Shown piece after piece: positions 44,056 to 52,897 of a stretch of 64,000 nucleotides of DNA; position 1 is the stretch's first letter; every line of letters begins with the position of its first letter. The translations under genes were made by a program, and so were the position numbers. Under the pieces are notes generated by a model, which was not told the DNA's origin, did not search any database, and saw only the letters and a list, made by a program, of their open reading frames with translations. This DNA comes from Minwuiaceae bacterium (GTDB lineage: Bacteria > Pseudomonadota > Alphaproteobacteria > Minwuiales > Minwuiaceae), in contig JANQEE010000069.1 in NCBI GenBank assembly GCA_028278525.1, forward strand, positions 1-64,000. The letters are read 5' to 3'.

Positions 44056-44841
44056 ATGAGTTATGAAACCGTCGAGGTCGCCATCGACGGGCGCGGCGTC
44101 GCGACCGTGACCTTGAACCGGCCCGACAAGCACAACGCCATGAACGCGGCGCTGATGACCGATATGCGCGCGGCGCTGGCCGACCTGCGCGGGAGGGACG
44201 GCCTGCGCGCCGTGGTGCTGACCGGAGCGGGCGAGAGCTTCTGCGCCGGCGGCGACCTGAACTGGATGCGCGAGCAGGTGACCAAGACGCGGGAGGAGCG
44301 GATTGCCGAGACGCGGCAACTGGCCACCATGCTGGCCGAGTTGAACAGCCTGCCGATGCCGCTGATCGGGCGGATCAACGGGCCGGCCTACGGCGGCGGC
44401 ATCGGCATGATCTCGGTCTGTGATATGGCGTTCGGCGCGCGCGGCGCCCGCTTCGGCCTGACCGAGGTGCGGCTTGGCCTGATCCCGGCGACGATCAGCC
44501 CTTATGTGGTCAACCGCATGGGCGAGGCGAACGCCAGGCGGACCTTTTTCAACGGCCGCCTGTTCGACGCCGACGAGGCGCATCGGCTGGGCCTGCTGAC
44601 CGAGGTGGTCGAGCCGGCCGACCTGGACGCGGCGGTGGAGAAAGAGCTCGGCTACATCCTGAACTGCGCGCCGGGGGCCGTCGCCATGTGCAAGGAACTG
44701 GTGGCCTACGTCGCCACCCATTCCGGCGAAGACAATTTCATCTTCACCGCCAACCAACTGGCCGACGCCTGGGAGACGGCGGAAGGCCAGGAAGGGATCG
44801 CCTGCTTCCTGGAGAAACGCAAACCGTCCTGGCAGCAGTAA
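44056..44841 (+). CDS. Crotonase, methylglutaconyl-CoA hydratase (LiuC)-like
   Basis: A 261-residue crotonase with GESFCAGGDLNWM and INGPAYGGGIGMISVCD. The segment FGLTEVRLGLIPATISPYVVNRMGEANARRTFFNGR is typical of LiuC/AtuE hydratases that act on 3-methylglutaconyl-CoA or isohexenylglutaconyl-CoA, the step after a biotin-dependent carboxylase. A biotin-carrier gene two genes upstream makes a leucine or isoprenoid catabolic role attractive, but the carboxylase itself is not nearby. AGCGAAGGAG precedes the ATG. Confidence 0.88.
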   Translation: MSYETVEVAIDGRGVATVTLNRPDKHNAMNAALMTDMRAALADLRGRDGLRAVVLTGAGESFCAGGDLNWMREQVTKTREERIAETRQLATMLAELNSLPMPLIGRINGPAYGGGIGMISVCDMAFGARGARFGLTEVRLGLIPATISPYVVNRMGEANARRTFFNGRLFDADEAHRLGLLTEVVEPADLDAAVEKELGYILNCAPGAVAMCKELVAYVATHSGEDNFIFTANQLADAWETAEGQEGIACFLEKRKPSWQQ

Positions 44842-44861
44842 CGAGACCGGAGGCCGAGACC

Positions 44862-45353
44862 ATGCAACTCGAAGGATCCTGCCATTGCGGCGGCGTCGGC
44901 TTCTCCGTCCGGTCGCGCCACCCCTACCCGTTCAACGTCTGCTACTGCTCGATCTGCCGCAAGACCGGCGGCGGTGGCGGCTATGCGATCAACATCGAGG
45001 GCGATACCGATACGCTGGAAGTACAGGGGCGCGAGCATGTCCGCGTCTACCACGCCAAGATGCGGGAGCCGGGCGAGGACGAGACCGAGAGCCCGGGCGA
45101 GCGAAACTTCTGCGGCCTGTGCGGCAGCGCGCTCTGGGTCTGGGACCCGCGCTGGCCGGAAATCCTGCACCCATTCGCCTCGGCCATCGACACGCCGCTG
45201 CCGGTGCCGCCGGAACGAACGCACCTGATGCTGGGGTCCAAGGCGAGTTGGGTGGAGCCGCGGATCGGCGGGAAGGATAAGACGTTCGACGGCTATCCGG
45301 AGGAGTCGGTTGCCGGCTGGCACGAGCGGTTGGGGTTGAGCGACGAGGGGTGA
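44862..45353 (+). CDS. GFA family (glutathione-dependent formaldehyde-activating-like) zinc protein
   Basis: A 163-residue protein with the GFA metal-binding pattern. GSCHCGGVGF lies near residue 6, CYCSICRKTGG near 29, and FCGLCGSALWVW near 85 (Cys ligands for one or two zinc ions). The central region between motifs is beta-rich. Family members are mostly uncharacterised and not necessarily true formaldehyde enzymes. The start at 44862 follows GGAGGCCGAG and gives a complete domain. Confidence 0.9.
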   Translation: MQLEGSCHCGGVGFSVRSRHPYPFNVCYCSICRKTGGGGGYAINIEGDTDTLEVQGREHVRVYHAKMREPGEDETESPGERNFCGLCGSALWVWDPRWPEILHPFASAIDTPLPVPPERTHLMLGSKASWVEPRIGGKDKTFDGYPEESVAGWHERLGLSDEG

Positions 45354-45440
45354 GGGCGGCAACCGCAGCCGTCGGCCCAAAGCGTCTCAACTCAGTTTCA
45401 ATGCCAATGCCCTGACTGCGGAGGCTGAGCAGGCTGCGCC

Positions 45441-45575
45441 ATGGATGCTCGGATCAAGTCCGAGCATGACGTTCTAGCCCGACTCTGGCTGTCATCGCGA
45501 GGCGCGCAGCGCTGTGGCGATCTGGAGATGACGAGCTCGGCCGGTCGAGATTGCTTCGCTTCGCTCGCAATGACG
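45441..45575. repeat. Two dispersed intergenic repeats
   Basis: First, GATGCTCGGATCAAGTCCGAGCATGAC (45445-45471), a hairpin with CTCGGA/TCCGAG arms. Second, 45490-45575, bounded by GTCATCGCGAGG and CTCGCAATGAC and containing GATTGCTTCGCTTCGCTCGC. Both types are frequent in alphaproteobacterial genomes (from memory). They fill most of the 232-base gap between the GFA gene and the end of the giant gene. Confidence 0.75.
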
Positions 45576-45585
45576 GCGAAGGTTG

Positions 45586-48500
45586 TCAGGCTGCGGATTT
45601 CGGCCGGCCCAAGGCTTCGTTGAGGACCACGTAGAGCTTGCCGACATCCGACGTGAGTAGCGTGCGTTTCAGCATCGCGGCGTGGTCGGACTGTTCGCTC
45701 TGGACCATGATGCCTTCGAATTCCTGGCGGTAGAGATCCATGTAGCGGCGGAAGTCGGCGTCTTCCTGGTACTTGTGCCGGATCGAGTCCGCGCCGGAAC
45801 GGTCCAGCAGGCGGCGGGTGAACAGGCCCTTCTCGCCGTTGTAGTAACGCTCCCACACCTCGTCGGCGACGGCGCGGTCGAGGAAGCGGTTGAGGTCGAT
45901 GGCGATCGAATCCAGGCGCTCGATCGAGAACGCGGCGGCGCGCATGATCTCGTCGCCGCGGCGCATCTCCTCCGCTTTACGCAGAACGTCCGATTGCTCC
46001 GCCGCCTGCTCGGCGGCCTGGACCAGCGCTTCGGCCTGGGTCCGGAACGATTCCGCCGCGGTATCGGCCTGGGCGGCGGCCGCCTTGCTCGCCGCCGTCA
46101 ACTGCTCGGCGTGGCGGCGCATGGATTCTTCGACCTCGGTCGTGGTCTGAATGGCGTTCATGGCCATCTGGGCGATGCCGTCTTCGTGACGCTGCATCGC
46201 CGTCTCGGCCTCGCGGACCATGGCGAGAATCAGGTCGCCGGTCTCCGCGATCACATGCGCCTGGCGGCGGAAGCCGTCCGAGGCTTCGTTCGCGTTGGCC
46301 AGAGCCTGCTCGGACGCATCGGCAGCCCCTCTGGCGCTGCCGCCGATCGCGTCGCCGGCCTGCTCCAGCCGGCCGGCGACCGCGGCCGCACGGTCCAACT
46401 GCGCTTCGTGCCGGTCGAAGGCGCGGCCGGTTTTTTCCAGTTCCTCGCGGGTGCGGACGCCGGCGGCGGACAGCGCCTCTGTGCGCGCATCGATCATCTC
46501 GCCGGCCTCGCCCATTTCCTCGGCGCGGCGGCGCAAGGCCTCGCCGATCGCCGCCGTCTGCAGCGACAGCTGGCCGGACAGGCGCGACAGGCCTTCCGCC
46601 TTCTCCTGCAATTCCTGACGCAGCACGGCGGCCTCCTCGCGCGCCTGGCTGAAGGCGGCGGCGAAGGCATCGCCCTGGGACCGGGCCGCCTCGCCGGCGG
46701 CTTCGATCTGCTGGGCCGCTTCGACGAACTGGGCCACCTGCTCGGTCGCCTGCTCGCTGGCGGCGCGCATCGCTTCGGTCTCCTGGCGGGCATCCTTGCC
46801 GAGGCCGATCAGTTGCGCGGTCGCCTGCTCGGCCGTCCTGGCCAATTGTTCCGCCTGACGTCGCACAACGCCGCCCGTGACTTCCGCCTTGCCGGCGGCG
46901 TCGCCGGACGCCTTGGCGAACGCGTCCAATTCCTCCCGCGTCGCGGCGGCGGCGGTGCGCAGCGCCGCTTCCGCATCGCCGGCTGCTTCCGTCAAGGCGC
47001 CGGTCTGAGCCCGCGCGGCCGACTGAGCCTGGACCAACTTGCCGGCCACATCGTCCCCGGCCGTGCCGAGATTTTCCGCGGCGCGGCGGAAATCCGCCTC
47101 CGCGCCCATTAGCTGCTCGCCGGTCGCCGCCGCCGTCTCGTTCAACGCGGTCGCTTCGCGGCGCGCGGCCTCGAAACCGGCGGCAGCCGTCTCGCCGGCC
47201 TCGGCGATGCGCGCCGTCTCCGCGACGACGCCCTCCGCCGCCGCAAGCATCTCCGCGCTCTCGTTACGCGCCGTCTGGCTGAGACCGGAGAGCTTGCCGG
47301 ACGCGAGTTCCGTCGCCTCCGCCAAGCCTTCGGCCGATTGCCGGGCCGCTTCGGCGAACCGCGTCGCCTTGGCCGCGGCGTTGTCCGCTTCCGAGCCGAA
47401 TTCGCCGGCCTGTTCCTTGGCCGTCTCGGTCGCCTGCTTCAGCTTGCCTTCGGCGCCGAGCGCGGCCTGGGCAAGTTCGAGGGTCTGCGACTTCGCGCCG
47501 GACGCGGCATTTTCCAGGCGCGCCGTCGCCTGCTCGCCGGCTTCGCCCATCGCCTGGGCGGCGCGGCGGAATTCCGCCTCGGCGGCGGTGATATCGGTGC
47601 CGGCCTTGGCGGTGGTCTCGACCAGCGCCTCCGCTTCCCGACGCGCGGTTTCGGCCTGCGCGGCCGCGGCTTCGCCGACCGCGGCGATCTTCTCCGCCGC
47701 CGCGCCGCCGACTTCGGCGACACGGTCCGCCTGCGCCGCCACGTCGTCAACGGCAACCCGCAACGACCCGGCCTGGGTCAACGCCGCTTCGCCGGCGCCG
47801 GTAAGGCGCGCGGTGGCGCGGGCAGACGCCACGGAAAGTTCTTCGTTGCCGAGACGCGCACTCTCGGCCGCCTGCGCCGCCATGTCGCGCGCCGCCTCCG
47901 CTTCCTCGGTAAAGCCTTCCAACTGGCCGCGGATGGTTCCAACCGCGTCCAGCAGCTTGCCCTCGGTCTCGATTGCCGACTGCGCGAGTTCGTAGGTCTC
48001 GGACTTGACGGTCGCGCCAGCCTCGCCCAGCCGCGACGCCACGTCGCCGCCGGCGTCGCCCAAGGCGCCGGCCGCGCGAAGCAGATCGCTCTCCAGGGCT
48101 TTCAGGTCGACACCGGTGGATTCAGCAGATGCGATCAGCGCGCGCGTCTCGGCGCGGACCGTCTCGCCGACGGCAAGCACCGCCTCGCCCGCGCGCTCGA
48201 CACCGGCGGTCGCCGTTTGCGTCAGCGTCGCAATCTCTTCCGCCGCGGTGCGGCCGGCGGAGGCGACACGCACCGCTTCGGTCGCGACCGCCTTGCCGGC
48301 TTCCTGAATTTCCACCGCACGATCGCGGGCAGTGGCGCCCATGCGCTCCAGCCGGACCGCGGACTCTTCCGCCACCTCGCTGAGGCGCTGCGTCTGCTGT
48401 TCGGCCTGCGTGCCAGCTTCCTCGGTGGCGGCCTTCGCCTGCTCCGCCGCCACGCGCAGGGCATCTGCGATCCGTTCGGCCGCGGCCCCGGTATCGGTCA

Positions 48501-51500
48501 GTTGCAGGTCGGCCTTCTCCGCCACGTCCGACAGGGCGGCGGTCTGCTCCCGCGTCCGGTCGGCGGCATCGGAAAGCTGTTCGGCGGTCTGTTCGCCCGC
48601 CTGGGTCAGCTCCGCCGCGGTACGGCGCATGTCGGCGGCGGCCTCACCGGCCGCGCCCAACTGTTCGATGGCCGCGGTGCTGGTCGCGGCAAGCTCCCGG
48701 GTCTGGTCCGCGGCCGTCTCGCCGGCGCGGCGCAACGCATCGGTCTGCGCACCGGCCTGTTCGCCGAGCGCGGCAAGCTGCTCTTCGGCGTGGCCCATCG
48801 CTTGGCCGAGCGCACCGGCCTGCTGACGCGCCGCGGCGCCGGCACCGGACGCCTTGGCGATGGCGTCGTCGGCGACGGTGGCGAATTCGGAAAGATCCTG
48901 CTTCGCGGTCTCCGCCGCCGATTGCAGGCTTTGTTCGGCCCGCCCGGCGGCAGCACCCAAGGCATCGCTCTGCTCGGTTGCACGGGAGCTCATCTTGTCC
49001 AGGGAGCCGGCCGCGCGGCGCACCTCGGCGGCGACGATGCCGAGGCGGTCGCCCGCATCCTCGGCGGCTTCGCGCAGGTCCTCGGTCTGCTGGCGCGCGG
49101 TCTCGCCGGCGGCGCCGAAGGTGTCGGCAATCGCATCAACTTCCGCGCGGGCGGCATCGCCCGCTTCGCGAACCGTGACGACCATGCCGTCCGCTTCGCG
49201 CTGCAAGAGCTGCCGCAGGGCTTCGGTATTGTCGCGCGCGGCGCTGCCGGCGCTTTCGACCGAGGCGATCATCGCTTCGGCCTGTTTGTGCACGGCGGCG
49301 CCAAGCTGTTCGGCTTCGCTGCGCGCGGCGGCGCTGGCCCGACTGACGGTTTCGACGATCGTGTCGGCCTGCGCCTTGGCGTCGGCGCCGGCCTGCTCAG
49401 TCGCGGCGCGCGCCTCCTCGCCGGTGCGCTTGATCCCCTCGACGACGAAGTCGGCCTGAATCCGCGCCGCCTCGCCGAGCGCCTCGGTCTGCTGGCGTGC
49501 CTCTTCCCCAGCCTCGCGGAGCGCGGTCACTGTTTCTTCCGCATGCTCCTTGGCGGCGTCGGACAACACCGCGCCGTGGCGGCGCGCCTGGTTGGTCGCT
49601 TCCTGCACGGACTCGACGACCTCGCCGATCTTCGCGGTCGCGGCTTCGCCGAGTTCGCCGGCTTCGCGGCGCGCGGCATCGGCGGCATCGCGCATCGACG
49701 CGGCAACCGCATCGACATCGGCCTTCGCCGCCTTGCCGACCTCGGTGTTCTCCCGCCTGGCCGCAGCGCCCGCCCGGGCGACCGCATCGGTGATTTCGTC
49801 CGCCTGCGTCTCCGCCGCCCTGCTGGCTGCGACAAGGGCCGCCGCGGCTTCGCGGCCGGCCTCGGTCAGCGCATCGGTCCGTTCCAGCGTCTCGGCGCCG
49901 GCGTCGCGAACCGCTTCGGTCTGCGCCAGGGTCGCATCGGTCATTTCGGCCAGACGGTCGGCGGCTTCGTCGGCCGCCTCCGTCAGCCGGCCCGTCTCCT
50001 GCCGAACCGCCTCCGCGGCGGATTCGGAAGCGGACGCGGCCTGCCCGACGCCCTCGGCCAGATTGTCCACCTGACCGCGGACGGAACCGGTCATCTTCTC
50101 GAGCGTCTCGCCGGCGGCGGCCGCCGCCGTTTGCAGCGCGGCAGCCTGGTCCAGCGCCGCGGCGCCGGTTTGGCGCAATCCTTCGCCGGCTTCCCGGGCA
50201 GAGGTCTCCAGCGAATCCTTCTCGAGACGCATGCGTTCGCCCGCCTCGGCGACGCCGCGCATCGCGGCGGCCGCCGCATCGGTCAGGACGGTCGCCTGAT
50301 GGCGCAACAGGTTGCCGGTCTCCGCGACCTGGGCGCCGGTGCTGGCGGCGGCGCTCGACAGCCGCCGCGTCGCGTCGTCCAAATTGTCGCCGATGGTCTC
50401 GGTGAAGCCCGCCGTCTTTTCGGACAGCCCGGCCAGATCGTCCATCCGGTCGTTCACGCTGGCGGCAAGCGCTTCGGCGCGGCGGTCCGCCTCGTCCGCG
50501 GTGTCGCGGAGCGCCCGCGCATGACTGCGGAAACCGGCGCCGAGCGCGGCACTGCGCTGTTCGGCCTGATCGGCAGCGGCACCGAGGGCGGTTTCCGTCT
50601 CCCGCAACGACGCTTCGGCGCCGGTCAGTTTGGCCGTGGTGTCGCCCGCCGCCGCGGCCAGCGCCTCCGCCTGATCGGTCACGGCGCCGGTCGCGCTGAC
50701 CAGCCGCGCCTCGGCGTCCGACGCGGCGCGGTCCATGGTTTCGTAAAGCTCGTCGCTCCGGTCGCCGATCGACTGGCCGGCGGTTTCGAACCGGACCTCG
50801 ATCTCCGACGCGGTCAGGTCCGCCGCCTTGGCCATGGCGCGGCCCTGCGCCTCGACCGCCTCTCCGGCGGCCGCGACGCGCTGTTCGACAGAGGCGGCGG
50901 ATTGAGCCGACGCCTCGACCATGGCCTGCGTCTGCTCCGAGACGGCATCGCCGACCGTTTCCAGCCGCCCTTCCATCTCGGCGGCTGCCTTGTCGACAGC
51001 TTGCAACGCGTCGTGCGACTTCTGGGCCATCGCCTCGCCCGCCGCAATGAAGCGGGTCTCGGTGGCGTCCGCGGCCCGATCGACATTCTCGACCATCGAC
51101 CGGATCTGGGTGCGCAGGGTTGCGCTGACGGCCGTGAGGCCGGCCCTGGCCTTCTCGACCAACCGATTGTGCGCGAGGCCAAGCGCCTCGCCACGCTTCT
51201 CGAGCACGGACTGGGACTTCGCGATGCGTTCTTCCGCATCGGTGAGGGCCCGGTCGGTCGCGCCGACAACCGCATCGCCATGTTCGGTTATCTTGTCCAG
51301 CGCACCGGCGATGCGCGTCTCGGCCGACGTGGCGGCGGACGTGGCGACCTCGGCCATCCGGTCCGCCTGTTCGGCCATCGCATCGGCCGCGGCCTGGCCG
51401 CGCGCCTCGATGTCGGCGGCGGAGGCATCCGCCGCCTTGGACAGCGCATCCGCCCGACCGGTCAACGCGTCCGAGACGGCGCCGACGCGCTGACCGGATT

Positions 51501-52719
51501 TTTCGGCAGCAGCGGCAACATCGGCGGATTGCCGAGCCAGGCTTTCCGTCGCCTCGCGCAGCCGCGCTTCGGAACTTTCCGCGGCGGCGGACAAATCGCG
51601 CGCCTGAAGATCCATGGCTTCGGCCGCTTTGGCAAAGTCGCCGACGCGCGCCTGCATGGCGTCGCCGGCCTTGTCCAGGGCCGCCGTCGCGATGCCCGAC
51701 GACCGGTCGAGTGTCGATGCATTCTCGGCAATCGCAGTGCCGGCTTCGGTGATGCGGGCAAGCGTCCGTTCGGCCGACGCGTCCATTTCGATCAGGCGGT
51801 TCTGAAACGTCTCACCGGCATGGTCGGTCAATTGCGACGTGCGCTCCGCGGCCTCGGCCATCTCCTGCGATTCCCTGCGCAGAATCTCGCCGGCATTGGT
51901 CGCCTGCTCCATCGCCTCGCCGGTCCGCTCCAGCAATCGGCGGGCGTGGCCTTCGAGATCGGCGCCGACATCCTGGGCTTTGGCCGCAGCATAGTTGGCG
52001 GCATTGTTCAGGGAATCGACCTGCTGCTGCAGCTTGTGGCGTACGACAAGCGAGCGCTCCGCCGCTTCCGACGCGGCATTGACCAGCTCACGAGCCTGGC
52101 CGCGGGCGGACTCGCGCACCTCGGCCTCGCGCGCCTGCATCTGCTGAACCATGTCGTTCAGGTTGGCGCTGCGCTTCTCCAGCGACCGTTCGAACTGGGC
52201 GGCCTGGCTGGCAAAGCCGTCGCCGGCCTGGCCGATGGTCTTGGCGTGGGTTTCGATCTGGCCGCTCAGCACCTGCACCTGGGCCAGGGTGTTTTCCGAC
52301 GTCGCCTGCAACTCGCGGCCATGACGGCGGAGCGTCGTCGTCAGGGCGGAGACCCGCGCCTCCACCTCGGGCGTCGGATAGGTTAGATCGGTCAGGATGT
52401 CGTGCAGGGCGCGGGCGTTGCGGCGCAAGTCGACGCCGCGAATGACGTAGAGGACCGCGACCCAAATCACCACCAGCGGCGTCGCCGCACCGGTCACCAG
52501 GCTGCCGACTTCATGCGGCAGCAGTTGGGTGAAGACCGACCAGCCGATGGCCTGGAAGAAATAGGCGATGCAGAAGGTCAGCCAGACGGCCGTGACCCCG
52601 AGCGCGATCGCCACCGCAATTCGGCCCCGTTTGACGGCCTTGAGCTCCGGCACGACCATCGGCGACAGCATGGGCGCCGGCATATTTTCTTGTCTAGCGC
52701 GCGGGAATTTCAGCAGCAT
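45586..52719 (-). CDS. Giant membrane-anchored coiled-coil protein, TipN-like polarity factor (tentative)
   Basis: A 2377-residue protein with two N-terminal membrane helices (about residues 33-58 and 72-94) and then ~2140 residues of Ala/Glu/Gln/Arg-rich helix. From about residue 118 to ~2370 I see no proline, and the rod also lacks tryptophan and cysteine. The last ~130 residues form a different, conserved-looking domain (RLDSIAIDLNRFLDRAV, WERYYNGEKGLFTRRLL, SDVGKLYVVLNEALGR). Layout and tail recall TipN-type polar proteins of Alphaproteobacteria, but TipN of Caulobacter is under 900 residues. The rod holds exact 29-residue repeats at residues 411-700 and 984-1186, and three long repeats after residue ~1500. 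Transcribed divergently from ridA across two palindromes. Confidence 0.8.
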   Translation of the reverse strand: MLLKFPRARQENMPAPMLSPMVVPELKAVKRGRIAVAIALGVTAVWLTFCIAYFFQAIGWSVFTQLLPHEVGSLVTGAATPLVVIWVAVLYVIRGVDLRRNARALHDILTDLTYPTPEVEARVSALTTTLRRHGRELQATSENTLAQVQVLSGQIETHAKTIGQAGDGFASQAAQFERSLEKRSANLNDMVQQMQAREAEVRESARGQARELVNAASEAAERSLVVRHKLQQQVDSLNNAANYAAAKAQDVGADLEGHARRLLERTGEAMEQATNAGEILRRESQEMAEAAERTSQLTDHAGETFQNRLIEMDASAERTLARITEAGTAIAENASTLDRSSGIATAALDKAGDAMQARVGDFAKAAEAMDLQARDLSAAAESSEARLREATESLARQSADVAAAAEKSGQRVGAVSDALTGRADALSKAADASAADIEARGQAAADAMAEQADRMAEVATSAATSAETRIAGALDKITEHGDAVVGATDRALTDAEERIAKSQSVLEKRGEALGLAHNRLVEKARAGLTAVSATLRTQIRSMVENVDRAADATETRFIAAGEAMAQKSHDALQAVDKAAAEMEGRLETVGDAVSEQTQAMVEASAQSAASVEQRVAAAGEAVEAQGRAMAKAADLTASEIEVRFETAGQSIGDRSDELYETMDRAASDAEARLVSATGAVTDQAEALAAAAGDTTAKLTGAEASLRETETALGAAADQAEQRSAALGAGFRSHARALRDTADEADRRAEALAASVNDRMDDLAGLSEKTAGFTETIGDNLDDATRRLSSAAASTGAQVAETGNLLRHQATVLTDAAAAAMRGVAEAGERMRLEKDSLETSAREAGEGLRQTGAAALDQAAALQTAAAAAGETLEKMTGSVRGQVDNLAEGVGQAASASESAAEAVRQETGRLTEAADEAADRLAEMTDATLAQTEAVRDAGAETLERTDALTEAGREAAAALVAASRAAETQADEITDAVARAGAAARRENTEVGKAAKADVDAVAASMRDAADAARREAGELGEAATAKIGEVVESVQEATNQARRHGAVLSDAAKEHAEETVTALREAGEEARQQTEALGEAARIQADFVVEGIKRTGEEARAATEQAGADAKAQADTIVETVSRASAAARSEAEQLGAAVHKQAEAMIASVESAGSAARDNTEALRQLLQREADGMVVTVREAGDAARAEVDAIADTFGAAGETARQQTEDLREAAEDAGDRLGIVAAEVRRAAGSLDKMSSRATEQSDALGAAAGRAEQSLQSAAETAKQDLSEFATVADDAIAKASGAGAAARQQAGALGQAMGHAEEQLAALGEQAGAQTDALRRAGETAADQTRELAATSTAAIEQLGAAGEAAADMRRTAAELTQAGEQTAEQLSDAADRTREQTAALSDVAEKADLQLTDTGAAAERIADALRVAAEQAKAATEEAGTQAEQQTQRLSEVAEESAVRLERMGATARDRAVEIQEAGKAVATEAVRVASAGRTAAEEIATLTQTATAGVERAGEAVLAVGETVRAETRALIASAESTGVDLKALESDLLRAAGALGDAGGDVASRLGEAGATVKSETYELAQSAIETEGKLLDAVGTIRGQLEGFTEEAEAARDMAAQAAESARLGNEELSVASARATARLTGAGEAALTQAGSLRVAVDDVAAQADRVAEVGGAAAEKIAAVGEAAAAQAETARREAEALVETTAKAGTDITAAEAEFRRAAQAMGEAGEQATARLENAASGAKSQTLELAQAALGAEGKLKQATETAKEQAGEFGSEADNAAAKATRFAEAARQSAEGLAEATELASGKLSGLSQTARNESAEMLAAAEGVVAETARIAEAGETAAAGFEAARREATALNETAAATGEQLMGAEADFRRAAENLGTAGDDVAGKLVQAQSAARAQTGALTEAAGDAEAALRTAAAATREELDAFAKASGDAAGKAEVTGGVVRRQAEQLARTAEQATAQLIGLGKDARQETEAMRAASEQATEQVAQFVEAAQQIEAAGEAARSQGDAFAAAFSQAREEAAVLRQELQEKAEGLSRLSGQLSLQTAAIGEALRRRAEEMGEAGEMIDARTEALSAAGVRTREELEKTGRAFDRHEAQLDRAAAVAGRLEQAGDAIGGSARGAADASEQALANANEASDGFRRQAHVIAETGDLILAMVREAETAMQRHEDGIAQMAMNAIQTTTEVEESMRRHAEQLTAASKAAAAQADTAAESFRTQAEALVQAAEQAAEQSDVLRKAEEMRRGDEIMRAAAFSIERLDSIAIDLNRFLDRAVADEVWERYYNGEKGLFTRRLLDRSGADSIRHKYQEDADFRRYMDLYRQEFEGIMVQSEQSDHAAMLKRTLLTSDVGKLYVVLNEALGRPKSAA
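47083..48078 (-). repeat. Three long internal repeats in the giant gene
   Basis: Blocks ESDLLRAAGALGDAGGDVASRL, EAEFRRAAQAMGEAGEQATARL and EADFRRAAENLGTAGDDVAGKL recur around residues 1548, 1719 and 1879, spaced 171 and 160 residues. Each is followed by similar LxLAQxAxxxEGKL or TxALTEAAGDAEAAL segments. At the DNA level GCGCGGCGGAAATCCGCCTC (47081) and GCGCGGCGGAATTCCGCCTC (47561) differ at one base. Confidence 0.75.
49162..49770 (-). repeat. Tandem array of seven 29-residue (87-bp) units in the giant gene
   Basis: Residues 984-1186 divide without gaps into seven units of 29 residues. Most begin x-x-x-A-R, for example GAAARRENTEVG, ADAARREAGELG, TNQARRHGAVLS, GEEARQQTEALG, GEEARAATEQAG, SAAARSEAEQLG and GSAARDNTEALR. 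An eighth partial unit starts GDAARAEVDAI at 49161. The period is exact in all seven. Confidence 0.85.
50620..51489 (-). repeat. Tandem array of ten 29-residue units in the giant gene
   Basis: Residues 411-700 divide into ten gapless 29-residue units with a different consensus from the other array. Nine begin with Arg, usually followed by a hydrophobic residue: RVGAVSDAL, RGQAAADAM, RIAGALDKI, RIAKSQSVL, GLTAVSATL (the Gly exception), RFIAAGEAM, RLETVGDAV, RVAAAGEAV, RFETAGQSI, RLVSATGAV. A 21-residue break follows and then at least one more unit (RSAALGAGF). Confidence 0.85.
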
Positions 52720-52829
52720 CGAATCGCCCCACTAGCTGGAAACTGGAAAAGTCTCTGAATTCAACGCGTTCGTCAATTCCGTTGTGAAACCACGTACAAT
52801 GACTTAGCGGCGGACACGGTCTGGTACGC

Positions 52830-52870
52830 GGCCCAATATTGGGCCACCATTGGTTAAGAATCATTAACCA
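52830..52870. promoter_or_regulatory. Two adjacent palindromes between the giant gene and ridA
   Basis: GGCCCAATATTGGGCC (52830-52845) is a perfect 16-bp palindrome. Five bases on, TGGTTAA-GAATCA-TTAACCA (52851-52870) has perfect 7-base arms. It includes a GANTC methylation site and TTAA half-sites with a TTAACCAT, reminiscent of CtrA/CcrM-controlled promoters (spacing N6 rather than N7). Confidence 0.5.
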
Positions 52871-52897
52871 TGCAAGACCTCCGAAAGGAACACTACC

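Noticed and set aside
47338-52386. Plus-strand open frame of 1682 residues opposite the giant coiled-coil gene
   Set aside because: The antisense reading is Arg/Gly/Leu low-complexity sequence produced by the repeats; the minus frame has membrane helices, exact protein-level periodicity and a conserved-looking C-terminus.
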